Below the pieces are notes generated by a model, which saw only the letters and a program-made list of their open reading frames with translations, was not told where the DNA came from and did no database searches. Below, one piece after another: positions 37,909 through 49,153 of a DNA stretch of 64,000 nucleotides (the stretch's first letter is position 1; each line of letters begins with the position of its first letter). Source of the stretch: Enoplolaimus lenunculus (taxonomy: Eukaryota; Nematoda; Enoplea; Enoplida; Thoracostomopsidae); NCBI GenBank assembly GCA_030248215.1, contig JASANG010002596.1, positions 1 to 64,000 on the forward strand, in the 5' to 3' direction. A program made the translations under genes and the position numbers.

Positions 37909-38120
37909 CAGTGGCGGATGCAGAATTGCTTAGCGAGTCGCAGCACTGACTGATTCAATGGGGACACCGCTGCCTGGGCCGGCAACAGGGGTGAAAACTA
38001 AGATTTTGTATTAAGGTTCTGCACTAAAATGGCGTTTGGCTTCCCGGTCACTTGGCTCACAAGTTTTTAGAATTATTATATCTCGGGCTCCCCTTTCAGA
38101 AATGACTGGATCCGCCACTG
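37909..38120. mobile_element. hAT-like MITE (CAGTGGCGGATCC family)
   Basis: Ends 'cagtggcggatgcag' and 'ctggatccgccactg' are inverted copies of each other. The interior is non-coding. No target duplication was recognised at the flanks. Confidence 0.65.
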
Positions 38121-38513
38121 CACGGAGGATTCGTTTTGCGTTTGGAAACTACAGTATTTTTGAAATCGTACCATATTTATCGTCAAATTTTTCGTGTATT
38201 TGCCCTGAAACTACACTGTGAGCTGCAGAAGAACCATTTTCATCACACAAATTTTCAGCAGGGCAAAAAATAAAAAGACTTCTTCCCATTCCCCGCAATC
38301 CGCTACTGCGTGTAAATAGGATGTTCAGGACGTAAGATGTTTTTTTACCTAATCACCTTCAGTAAAATTTAAAATTAAGCATTGGTTTTTATAACCTATG
38401 TGTTTAGAACCTCACAATAATCCATGTGGTAGAGTTTATAAACTCAGATCCACCCGAGCGAAAATCAATGCATGTAGTTCCGCGTTCGCCATATTAAATT
38501 TTGGCCTCTGTAC

Positions 38514-38665
38514 AGGCCAATAGCCAGCTATCCTTGCTGGGCTCAAAAATTTTCAGGAAGGGCATACAACAGTTTTCAATGAGATGCAAGCAAGTTTGAA
38601 AAATTTCTAAGGAGTAAAAATTTTCCAGGGGTGCTGAGCTCCCCATGGCCCTGTTGGCTATGGGC
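38514..38665. mobile_element. Short MITE (GGCTA...TAGCC), copy 1
   Basis: Contains 'aattttcaggaagggcatac' and 'aaaaattttccaggggtgct' between GGCC-AATAGCC and GGCTA-TGGGC ends. A second copy with the same internal order lies at 62670-62832. Confidence 0.6.
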
Positions 38666-38954
38666 ACACATTTGTTATGAACTGAAAAGTAATAAATGTT
38701 TTCCAATCAGAAGGCATAAAAGTTAATTGTTAGTTAATTGTTATAGGCTTAATCTTTACCTAGTAGTACATATTATGTGCACTGATGCTGTTTTGTATCA
38801 TAAGCCTGGGTTCATTTATTTCATAAGCCGCATGCTATTTAGCTGTGTCGTCGGTCTCCTGGATTTCAGAGCGAACCGACGTAGGTATATGACTTTATTC
38901 CCTGCGTCAGATAGCTATTGTTTGTCGACAGGGACTTGTCGGCCCATAAAATCA

Positions 38955-39117
38955 GGTGCGGAACGCTTTTGCGGGGCTGCAATAGACTAAGCTTAAGCAT
39001 TAAACTATTTTGCATAGGCTTATTCTTGACAGGCTTATGTATAAGTCATCCTTATGCATAGGCTTAGGCTTTCGAACATGCTTATACTACTGTTCCGGCC
39101 TTGCTCTATACATTGGC
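38955..39117 (+). repeat. TTAGGC-bearing dispersed element
   Basis: Head 'caggtgcggaacg' and 'gcaatagactaagcttaagc', degenerate 'gcataggcttaggctttcg' units, then tail 'catgcttatactactgttcc' and 'ctctatacattggc'. Confidence 0.65.
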
Positions 39118-39544
39118 ATACTTGTTTAAAGAACCCTGTGGGACCCTATATGTAGCCTTATGTATCGTATACTTGGTATTTATGGCGCAATACACCTACA
39201 TATTTTTCGTTCATAGTCTATTTTGTGTGCGCACTATTTTTGATCACCTCATGTTTTAAACTTTGAGGTCATAAAATTTGCACTGTTTTTAAATTCTTTG
39301 TTTTAGTTTCTAGTTGTGAATATAACAAGATTGCAAATTTGGCTCTTCTACATTTCAATCACATTTACGCGTAGGCTTAGATTTTAATTTTGGTAAAAAC
39401 TTATGTTTACTAGCTAAGTAGCTATAACGCACCGGCGTTACCCAGGTTAAAATTTAATCTTCTGTCATAATCTGAGGCACACAGGCTGATGGCGTTGTCT
39501 TTATCTAAAGCTTAATAAATAGTTTAAAGACTTAGGCTTAGTTT

Positions 39545-39965
39545 TTGAGGCGTAAACGTGGGTTGCCCATTGTCCAATTTCCACTAAAATACAGAGCTGT
39601 CCTATTTTTAACTTGCTTAAAATAGGGCTGTTCCGTTTTCCTGTTTTTCATTGAAAATATAAAACTGTCACGTTTTCTCAGCAAAAATGTAGAAATGGCC
39701 ATTTTCCCATGTGTTCAAAATTTGGCTGTCCCATTTTCCGTTTTGTTGTGAAAATATAAAGCTGTCCAATGTTCCCATATGCTGGAAAAATAGCTGTCCG
39801 TTTTTCTCTGTTATTTTATATTGAAGCTGTGTCATTTTCGCAACGAAAATATTTATTTAGCTGTCTCATTTTTACATTGGCCTGAAATAGGACGGCCTCA
39901 TTTTCCCGCTTCTCTCTGAAAACAGCGCTGTTCCATTTTGTGTTCCATTTTGTTATATATGTCCG
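39545..39965 (+). repeat. Degenerate minisatellite (GCTGTCCCATTTTCC...GAAAATATA)
   Basis: Roughly ten diverged units of 35-60 bases share 'gctgtcc(c/t)attttcc' followed by 'tgaaaatata'. Examples start near 39575, 39616, 39665, 39731, 39769, 39801 and 39861. Unit length varies. No open frame spans it. Confidence 0.7.
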
Positions 39966-41042
39966 AAAAACTATCCGGGCAGTATGCGTGACCTTTAACT
40001 CTCACCCGAGCTCGAGGGCCTTGTTGAAACATTTTGACTGCTTATACCAGCAATAAGTTACACTGCGCATTGTTTTGCAGTCAAGATTATCTGGACATTG
40101 AAAGGTTTTTAGCGGTTCCAAAACAACTTCCGTGGTAAATGTCACCTATTCTGTGTTTACTCCCTATGAAAATTTGGCCTATGGGTTGAACATGAGTTTG
40201 AACAGTCTGGTGACCAAACATGTACATGCTACAATCCAAAACAGTGTAGGGCCTTATGCGTCCTAAGAATGACTATGAAGTGAAGCCACCTATCCTATGT
40301 TCCACTCCACAAAAAATAATCTTCAATGTAGGGAACTGCGTACAAGTACCCAAAACTCAAATTCAAAATAGACTTTGATCTTTCAATTTTTAAAAAAATC
40401 ACCATCTCAAGTTTGACCTGGATGAGGACGCCTTTCACACTTCCTTACATTTTACCTTATTTATAGCAATTCCGTTGTGTAATCCTGAACGTACCTGCTT
40501 GAATTTCATTGGTCTGTTTTGCCACATAATTTAGCACTACCTCAATTAGTAATTGTATATTAAAGGCCAGAGCGGCAGTCACGACGAACAAGGAAGCCTT
40601 CTTTCGCCCTGATCGAAAAATTTATCGTTGCGTTTAACAAAATTCTGTTCAAAAAATTGATTTCCTGTTATATAAATTTTTTCTACCCCCTGAATTAACC
40701 AGTCCTGGTTTCTGGCGCTTGTCTGAGACACATTATTTCATGAAAATACATATCAATTTTTTCTATGCTTTAAATACATGATATGATTGAACGTGTACAT
40801 ACGGCCTCTGCTCGAAACATTATTTTTTCTATATTTCATTGTCCAACAACAAACATCGCATATGTTTTCTGGTTAGGATCTATTTTTGGCTCATGTATAT
40901 ATACTATTTTTGATTAGCTTCAAGGTTAAGTTCATAACAAAAAAATGATAAACAATCAAAGTTGGAACACCTAACATATGTATTTGGTGCGTCGTTTCAG
41001 CATATAACAGATTGGTCTGTTTTCATACTGACATCGGCTTAG

Positions 41043-41585
41043 CATGGGCGCCAATCTGTTCCCAAAAGTGGGGGGTCAATTCAGTAATTTGAACATGCTC
41101 ACTTTTTGAATCAGAGAGTAATACAAAAAAATTATTAAAGTTTACTCCAAAAAAATTTTGACAGGGAAACACCCCCAAAATTTAAAATTTTGCTTCTGAA
41201 AATGAAAAAATCATAGAGAAAATTTTTACACAAATTTTGAAAAATTTGGCAAAATGCATTGCGTCATTTTTCGAACGCACTAGCGATGTGAATAAAAGCT
41301 CAGACGAATGACGAGAAATACGTTTTGTTTTGTTTGAATGCTGTCAGATGTACAGATTTACTTTTTAATACGCTTTACGCAGCTTATATATATATATATC
41401 CACAGTAAAAGGCTTCGTGAAATGCGTTGCAAAAATTTCCACCAGTCAAACCTTCTAGCGCGTTCTTTTTTCAGAAATTAGGGAGAAGAGTCAAAAGCGC
41501 CTACCAGGTATTATTTTCAAAAAGTGGGGGAGTCAAAAGCACCTGTCGAGTATTTTTTCAAAAAGTGGGGGGATTGTCGCCCATA
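41043..41585 (+). mobile_element. Non-autonomous hAT-type element with perfect 8-bp duplication
   Basis: Inverted ends 'catgggcgccaatc' and 'gattgtcgcccata'. Both flanks read cggcttag (41035-41042 and 41586-41593). The right part has about three tandem units built on 'aaaagtggggg' and 'agtcaaaagc(g/a)cct', with a matching 'aaaagtggggggtcaa' near the left end. Non-coding. The perfect duplication suggests a recent insertion. Confidence 0.83.
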
Positions 41586-42062
41586 CGGCTTAGGAATCAC
41601 TCGGAACATTGATTTTCTTCACGAGATGTTGGCGTTGCAAATTTCGCAACCACTTTAACTAGTGATTAACATAAGTTTATGTGCAAAACAAAACTGAAAA
41701 TTAGTTTATGAGGATACAGGATCACATTAAAAGTGTTAGAAACTAGTAGACTATGCCTTAGCGCTTGATAGTAAAGCTGAATTTCCAATTCAAAGGTTTC
41801 TGCTTTTCTAAGGTTTGTAATCAAATTCATGATTGGTACCTGCAAATGGTGATTAGCAAATTTCTTGCAGCCAGTCTCTGTGGCACGTTTTGATCCCTTA
41901 AGCGCTTGACATCACTGAGGGACGCTTGAAATCTTGAGGGAAACCATACCAGATTCTTCGATTTGGAAAACTTCTAATTAATATCTCAGGGGGAACCTGA
42001 ATTCATTTCGAATTTATAACACGAGCGGTTGTTGAAGTCTGCGTAGTTTTGATTGGGAAGTT

Positions 42063-42241
42063 CAGCGGCGGATAGAAGTTTCTGGCGAGGGCTGGCTGGC
42101 AAAAGTTATGAAACGCAATTCTTACAGTACCAATTTTCTGTGCGGAAAATGAAAAGTATGGAAATTACCAGTTTATCGCAAAAATTTTGTTGACGGAGGG
42201 CGTATGCCCCCGCCCACGACTTTCCTCGGCAGCCGCTAGTG
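42063..42241. mobile_element. hAT-like MITE, decayed (relative of 33659)
   Basis: Left end 'cagcggcggatagaag', interior 'ggctggcaaaagttatgaaa' shared with 33659-33851, right end 'cagccgctagtg'. Flanking octamers gggaagtt and gcgtagtt match at 6 of 8. Confidence 0.6.
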
Positions 42242-42631
42242 GCGTAGTTCAATGCATAAGTGCTATTATTGTTTTCGGTTTATGCAAAAGATGTAACCTA
42301 TACTGTTGTTGATTGAATAATAATTTATCGATAATTAGCATGATTTGCGATGTTTTAGCCGAAATTTTTTGAAATTTCAAAATTTATGAAAATCTAATCA
42401 ATATGTGAATGTATGCATAGTCTACTGAGCTAAGCGCAAAGCAATTGAGCTGTTACCATTGCATTTTCTAACAGATATGTTTTTGTCAAATATAGATAAT
42501 AAATATAATTCGCTATCTGAATAGAAGAACAAAGCCCGTGTACAGTTCCCACCTACCACATTTTCAGATTTAGCATAAGTTAAGCTTAGTCACCGCCGAT
42601 ACAAACATGGGATGGGAGCGTCCCTTAAATT

Positions 42632-42918
42632 CCAGGGTTGGGGACAAGAAGACAGAAGCGGGCCACAGATTTCTCGGTGTTTGATCCGAGGCTGTCCGAG
42701 CTCATGCTCGTGTTTACCTGTAAAGAATATTGTAAAAATAACAATTAAGCAAAAGTTGGAAAATGGTGGATCTAGGAAATAAACCCATTAAATATGCACG
42801 AAATCTTTTGACAGTTTATAGTTAGCCACCGCATACCAATTTAATTATATATTATCTTCGTTTTGCAAGCGAGCGTAGCGATCGAGAAAATTTGTTGGCG
42901 TTTAGCAATCTGATGTTT
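42632..42918 (+). repeat. Dispersed repeat, also at 54876
   Basis: Shares 'atttctcggtgtt', 'gagctca(t/c)gctcgtgttt', 'aaaatggtg(g/a)atcta' and a final 'gcgagcgtagcgatcgag' to 'tttgttggcgtttag' block with 54876-55318. The order is the same in both. Class unknown. Confidence 0.55.
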
Positions 42919-44221
42919 GGTCTGTGACGTGTCTCAAGCCAACAAAAGATTTCAAAAATTCGGCGGTTTTTGTTCCAACTGTTTAGGGTGGGAGCCTGTT
43001 TGCTGACGGTGCCCCCGAAAGACGGCTGCTCCGGCCCCGAGCTTAACATTAGGGTCTGGCTTAAGTTTTGGTTCAGGCTTTACGCGTACATTTAAGTTTG
43101 TGGGAGGGTGTGAATACAAGCCAGATGATTTTAACATTTGGCCCATTTCGCACGCTTGTTTCAAGGTGTTTGAGCTTTTAGTGTCACACTGTCAAACGTC
43201 TATAAAATCCTATGCCCTCCATTGCTATAAATAATTTTAAATTCTGAGTAATTATGATTTTGGAAAGGGTATACGTATGGTATACATAAAAATTTCGAAT
43301 AGAGGTTGTTATGTTGCAAATTGAAAGAGTATCTAAAACCCTTTTACAATCATTTTGAAAGTAATTCGGGACCCCTAAACCCACTCCCTACCTACGCGCT
43401 TGATGGAAAGTCCGCTAGCGCATATCCCACGCAGAGATTAACTACATTCTTCGAATGGAAGTCATGGCTTAACTTTTCGAAAGAAGTTCAAATAATTAAA
43501 AAATTTAAATACAAATTTTCAATTATAATACCTGGCGGCGGTGGCGGATTCAAACGGAGGCTCAAAGCGGCGGCCACTATCTTAAGTTACAATATAAGGA
43601 TCTCTATAGCGCTCCATGTGTTTATCCAGACCTAACAACTACTTGAAGAAAGTTTCTTGCAAATACAGCCCCTTTAACCCTGAATCCAATCTTTTGCGTT
43701 GACTTGGATTTAATGAAATCCCTAACCGTTGTGTATAAAAGTTTCATGAGTGTCTTTTGTTGTAACAGTTTTCGATTTTAATGATAGACCAGGCTTAAAA
43801 CTAATCATACTTTTGAACAAGAACGCTATATGAGGCAACCGATGTTGTTTATGTGGCGACAATTTATTACTCCCCTAAGCCTTAAAATTTATTAAGAATT
43901 TGCGCGTTCAGTTTGCAATTGTTTGCAAAATTAAACTTAAATTCTGGTTTGTTAAACTTTTGCCGTTTTCTTGTTTTTATTGCTGCGCTGTAGGAGTTAC
44001 AATTTTATGGTTTATAAGTATTTTTAGGAAACACATACGCTAAGGACCAAAAATGTTTAAATAATAAATAATATTGGTAAATTAAAAACGCAGCGTTCTG
44101 AAAGATTGGCCGGTACAAGGTTGTTTTTGAGTAGCAGGAAAAGAAGTAGCCAAATGTCGTTTCAATTCTCTTACTAAGTTTTATTACACTAGAGCGCGTA
44201 CTCTTTAATATGTGTAGCACG

Positions 44222-44335
44222 TATTACCAGTTGGAGATAGATCATGTAACTTTCAAACCAACGCATGGTGAAGTTCAATTCAACATATTTTTCGCATTTG
44301 ATTTGTCCTACATCTATATTAATTTTTGAGAACAC
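44222..44335 (+). repeat. SINE body fragment (family of 26163)
   Basis: Reads 'gatcatgtaactttcaaacc', 'catggtgaagttcaattc', 'gcatttgatttgtcctac', parallel to 26700-26800 and 56860-56955. The tRNA head is missing. The fragment ends about 190 bases before the start codon of the 614-aa gene. Confidence 0.55.
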
Positions 44336-44528
44336 CAATAGGCCTCAATAGTCACATGCTACAAACGCATCACAATTTTTTCAGAGGTGCAGTAAAAACG
44401 AACTAAAAGGATTTCAAACAAATAAATGTTCTAAAATTTTGTAATGTACTCTGGCTCATAGAATACGGGTATTTATGAAAGCTTCACCGCTCCCAGATTA
44501 ATCCCTCATTGTAGAAATTAGCATCAAA

Positions 44529-45913
44529 ATGTCGCTCGCCAGTCAAGCCCCATCAACTACACCAGCTAGCGCAACACCTCATTTCAACTGCAAATATGAA
44601 CTAAACACCTCTCAAACCGAAATGGACCCCTTAATTAAATCAACCGACCCTTCCAGTCAAATTTGCATAACCAGTCTAGCATTAGCTCATCAGAGCGTTA
44701 CCAACTCTCCGTCTGCCCCCGTCTTAAAATCGCTCTGCGATCAGACTCCCTCGCCGTCGTCTTGTGGTCCAAGTGGCAGGCATCAAAATTCTATAAATTG
44801 CTATCCTCCTCGAGCGAGTTACTGCCACCGAAGCGCAGCGACAACTTCGGCTCTGTATATTAAACAGTGCCGTGAGCGAGCAGCCGGAGCAGCTAGTCAT
44901 TCAACTGCGCTTGCTGATCGGGACCGAGTCGCAGTTGGACGACGGCTTAAAGCAGGACTAGCAGCATTGAATAAAGGTGTTAGGCAGCCTTCGGCAGCCG
45001 GTCAACTGCGCCACCGTGGCTCAGACAGCCTGCCGCCAGCTGTAGATCAAGGACGCGCCACGGAACTGGTGGATAACGAGATAGAACAAGAACCAAATTA
45101 CGAGAAAAATTCGTCAACGTCTTTTTCAAGTTGCAATGGTGAACAACATTTGCCGCATCGGCGATTAACTAACGACTGTATCAGTCGGTTTTCTCCACGA
45201 TCCCCTTCAATTATTAATAGCAGCGGTCAGTCTGACAAGGATTCAAAATCAAAGCACGGAACTGGGGACTGTGAAAAACTTGCTGCCAAATCGCAGCTGA
45301 AATCAAGGCTTACACCTCACAATAGTTCAGCTAAATCAACTCGAACGTACGGGCGTTCAATTAGCTTAAACGAAAAAATTTTCAGTCGACCACAACTTTC
45401 AACTGAAGGTGCTATGAACGGATTTATTCGTCGACGAAAGCAGCAACGTAACAATTCTACAAGGCGCTTAAAAACAACGAAAAATGAGCAAGAATTTTTA
45501 AACTCGCCTATTGAAGTTTGTGAAAAATCCTCTGACTCACAAAAGCAACTAAGGTTGTTTCAACAAACCAGTACACCAGAAGCCCAATCCAAACCAGAAC
45601 AGGAGCTGTATCCTGTCAACGCCAACCAAACAATACGTCGTTCGCAAACGTTCGCTGAGCGCTTTCAACCTATGCTACAAGGATTTCTGTTCAACTTCAA
45701 ACGTCAAAATGTCCAATTGCATCAAAAATCAACAACACTCAACCATCGAGAAACCTGCGGTTCTGAAGAACACACCAGCTCGTCGTTTGGGGAAATTAGT
45801 AACCAAATGAGAAGCGATGAAAGCAGTAGCAGTGGTAACAATTGCGACATGATCAACAACAGCAACAACAACACAAACAACAGCAACAACAACAACGACA
45901 ACAGCAGCAGCAG

Positions 45914-45944
<31 letters not shown>

Positions 45945-46373
45945 AATAATAATAATGATAATAATAATAATAATAATAATAAGAGCAAAACCAAAAACAA
46001 CGACAATGCAGAAGACATCCTTTCAACAGCTGCAAGCGGGCTTGGTAAGACATACGAATTTACTATCGAAAAAACGCAGAACGGACCATCAAACATTTTA
46101 GATACAAATTTAACATCGAATTGGCGATGGCGACAGTCGCCAGGTTTACAACCAACGTTCACATCTGAGAGGCGGCGGAAAATAACAAGGCCGCAGTCAG
46201 ATTCTTCGGCAATTGAATGCAATCATGCCGGTCAAAGAAACACAAGAAGCATATCGGATAGCGACGGTGTTTCGAGCAGGCGGCGGTGTTGTAAGAAAAA
46301 CGACAGTATAGCGACACAAAATAATTTGCCTAAATTCAAACAATTTATCAATCATTTTAAACGGGTTCAATAA
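44529..46373 (+). CDS. Single-exon Ser/Asn-rich protein of unknown function, 614 aa
   Basis: An uninterrupted 614-codon frame starts at an ATG in a good context (tcaaaATG) and ends FINHFKRVQ. By length and by remaining open through AT-rich DNA it is very likely coding, at least from about 45070 onward. I recognise no domain. The product is hydrophilic, without signal peptide or membrane segment, and probably largely disordered. It is Ser/Thr/Pro-rich at residues 1-110, has a basic Ala/Arg-rich stretch near 110-165, basic patches (FIRRRKQQRNNSTRRLK near 300), a motif NQTIRRSQTFAERF near 370, and a poly-Asn run at about 440-485 encoded by AAC/AAT repeats. Basic, polar composition with homopolymer runs is common in nuclear or RNA-associated proteins, but that is only a guess. 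Exons of a larger gene cannot be excluded. A second frame is also open at 44797-44961. Confidence 0.7.
45850..45985 (+). repeat. AAC/AAT trinucleotide tract, in-frame poly-Asn
   Basis: Interrupted AAC, AGC and AAT triplets inside the 614-aa gene encode a mainly Asn/Ser run. The tract shifts from AAC to AAT along its length, which suggests two expansion phases. Poly-Leu and poly-Cys frames on the minus strand are shadows of this repeat. Confidence 0.85.
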
Positions 46374-47157
46374 CTGTGGTATTGTATACGTGTTGTTTAA
46401 CGAAAACACGGTGTGGTTATGCTCATTTTTGGCTCTTGAGCTGTAAAATTCAACTGATATATTCAATTTTGGTCCTTCTGTCAGAGTTAGGATTCTGATA
46501 TATTACACTTGAATTTTAAATTCTGTCTTTGAGGTGGGTAGTTCAAGCAAAGTTATAATCTATTAGCGGGGTGCATTTTTTTATTTCAAGTTTTACGAAA
46601 AGTAGTTCACCATAATCTATTTACTGATGCATTTTTGCTTCCATATATATCGCTACTCAGAATATCCAATAGCAGATGCAGATGGGTGGCGGGTGGGCGT
46701 ACGCCCCCCTCATCAGAAATTTTTTGTGTAAAAATGGTACCTTACAATTTTTTCCCTTCAGAACATTTTTTGTGTAAAAACAATTTTTCCCGCAGAATTT
46801 TTTTGTGATAAAATGATAAGGTCCGTCCTACCTTACAATGTTTCGCCCTCAGAAAATTTTTTGATGATAAAATGATAAGGTCCCTGCCATACAATTTTTG
46901 CGTTTTATAATCCGTCAAAAAATTTTGGATCCGCTTCTGTATATATTTCAGTCAACATCATTTCATTGACTGTACATTGTTCGCAGGTTATTGTTTCACG
47001 AATGTTTATTTACGTTTATTACTTCTTATTCCGAATCGATACCGAAAAGATACAGCTCTGTGAATGAAAAATTTTCAATTTACTATCAATGAAATTTTTG
47101 AAAATTTTTGATTACGAGCGTTTGATGCTACGCTGTGTTAGACCATGTGTAAACATC

Positions 47158-47322
47158 AGAGGCGGAACTTTTTCTGCGCAACTGCAATAGAGTAAGCTTA
47201 AGTTTTAGACGATCTTTTCTGCTTTAAGCTTAGGCTTAGGAACAAGTCCATTTTTACTCGAAGGCTTAGGCTTAAGAATACGCTCATACTACTGTTACGG
47301 CCCTGTTCTATACATTGATCGC
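47158..47322 (+). repeat. TTAGGC-bearing dispersed element
   Basis: Head 'cagaggcggaac' and 'gcaatagagtaagcttaag', units 'taagcttaggcttaggaac' and 'aaggcttaggcttaagaa', tail 'tactactgttacgg' and 'ctgttctatacattg'. Same order as at 38955 and 53532. Confidence 0.68.
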
Positions 47323-47424
47323 TGTGTTTATTGCATGCTCCTTCGTAAAATACATCTTTGGAAATACGGGTGTCACAAATTGAACGAGTTTCTATTGACA
47401 CGGGTTTGTATTGTTTACACGGCG

Positions 47425-47594
47425 CAAGGGCGTCCTCACGGGGTGCAGTGGGGGGCAGTGCCCACCCCCCAAATTTGGCTGACGCCCCCTCAAATAGACT
47501 CGGTCTAAAAGTAAACAATCTTGAATTGCAATTGCAGTGGCCCCCCAAAATGTTTCGGTGCTCAGCCAAATATAATTTTCTGCGGACGCTCTTG
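47425..47594 (-). mobile_element. Short hAT-type MITE (CAGGGGCGTCC family), copy 2
   Basis: Inverted orientation relative to 26911-27079, of nearly identical length (170 against 169 bases). Ends 'caagggcgtcc' and 'ttctgcggacgctcttg'. Both flanks read acacggcg, a perfect 8-bp duplication. Confidence 0.83.
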
Positions 47595-48036
47595 ACACGG
47601 CGTATAGTTATCAGATTGTGATTAACATTAAAATGAACCTTATCTTATATTTCTGTTATGCTAACATATACAAACATCAATCAGTGATTTTCTATGAGTT
47701 AATGATCTGTCGCACGGTTCTGTTTAGAACAAACTCTATTGTTTAAATCCTACTGAAGTAAAAAGCATATCAATCCATTTACTATGCAAATAGTTCACCG
47801 ATTCCTTGTTTTTGAAATATAAGCAAAAGCTGAATAGTTTGTGATAATATAAGAAGTACTCTTATGAGAAATAATTGAACCCTTCACTCACACGAGCTAT
47901 TTTTGCGGCGAGAACTCGCAGCTGCAACTAGCGCGTGTCAAGTTTTTATATGAATTTAAATAACTTGCCGCTTGAATTTGCACGTTCAAGGTTTATAGTG
48001 AGAACTAGCAACAAGTTTTGTTCGAAAACCCCATTA

Positions 48037-48483
48037 CTGTAGTGACCCGAATAAGAGGGGACTGATATTTATTTGGCCTTTCCAGAGGGCACCACTCTTG
48101 TTATTCGGTTACGGACTGTTATTTATTTTTAACCCACGCTCCGACGCCATTCGTTACTGATATATATCCGGTACTGCAATTATCCGCTGAATCGAACGTT
48201 TATTTGTCTTGTGTCGATAGCTTGAGCGATAATACAAGGTTATACTTAGGAATGTACTTTCAAAATTTACGTACGCTTTAAAGTTTCGAACTCAAATTAT
48301 TTGGTCCTGGAGTCATTTATGTGCTACAACTAGGGTTAACTGAAATTTATGGACTCTAAATAGGGTTTAGAGACTCTATCCGCTCTTACGGACTCTTATT
48401 AGGGATACGGACTCGTATTGATTCGGGCTCAAAATGGGACCCTTCTCTTATCTCTCCTCCCCCTCTTATTCGGGTCAATACAG
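48037..48483 (+). mobile_element. 447-bp TIR element, copy C
   Basis: Complete copy: TA, then 'ctgtagtgacccgaataaga', interior as in copy A, then 'cttattcgggtcaatacag', then TA. Identical in length to copy A. No coding capacity. Confidence 0.86.
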
Positions 48484-49153
48484 TACAGAACTTGCGTCTG
48501 CAAGTTGAAGCTGTAACTATTTATAGGTGCAATATCTTGGCCTTGTAAATTGCAGTGAACGTGGCTTTACAATGTCGAACCATACAGCCAGGCTGATATA
48601 TCAGTTCTACGAATTTACAGCTGGCTACATTAAAATTACTGATAGAAACAAAGTGGAGTAACAAATACAAAACTGCAAACCGGGCAGAAAAGGAGTTATT
48701 ACGCATGATTTGTAACAGCTGAACTAAACCCGTTAATAGAATATGTTCCGAACACCAAACTTGACCATTATTCCAAACCTATAAAGTTAAATCAAGCCAA
48801 AAATCTTATGAAAAAAGCCTACTACAATGAACCAATAAACATTGTTCGGTGATTCCCGGGTGCGCATGGGCGGGCCCATGTTGTTTGTAAAGGCCTGCAC
48901 ACTAAACCTAACCCTAAGCCTAAACCTAAGTATAATCCTAAATGTAAGCCTAACCTTAATCTTAAGCGTCACATCTAAGTCTAAGCGTTCCCTTTTCTAA
49001 GTCCACCGGTTTCTACACCTCTGAAACACAGACCCATATAATATTTTACCATGATCGAATATAATATGTGGTTCATAAAAGCTTGTTTTCCCTTGAAGCC
49101 AAAAAGTACAAATCAACGTTGTCAAAAACATACAGTTCGAAAACAGAACTATT

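Larger units (their letters stand above)
23140..44528. other. Gene-poor 21-kb interval
   Basis: No reading frame here could be matched to a protein family. The identifiable content is the SINEs, MITEs, TTAGGC elements and minisatellite listed individually. Additional fragments are a decayed TATCCGG MITE near 23230-23330, a decayed CCGGAGG MITE near 35369-35470, and TTAGGC scraps near 24340-24430, 32240-32300, 33335-33370 and 35750-35825. The blocks 28234-33650 and 42919-44221 show AT-rich sequence with nothing I recognise. A minus-strand open stretch at 28719-29000 looks mildly coding-like but has no homologue I can name. Distal regulatory DNA cannot be judged from sequence alone. Confidence 0.55.
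46374..49153. other. Repeat interval between the 614-aa gene and the LU gene
   Basis: Contains a decayed element near 46680-46940 with 'aaaatgataaggtcc' repeats (related to 10140-10345), a TTAGGC element at 47158-47322, a short hAT MITE at 47425, a 447-bp TIR element at 48037, and TTAGGC scraps near 48900-48985. No host exon recognised. Confidence 0.55.

Noticed and set aside
45722-46222. Minus-strand poly-Leu and poly-Cys frames
   Set aside because: They are shadows of the AAC/AAT tract coding for Asn in the 614-aa plus-strand gene.
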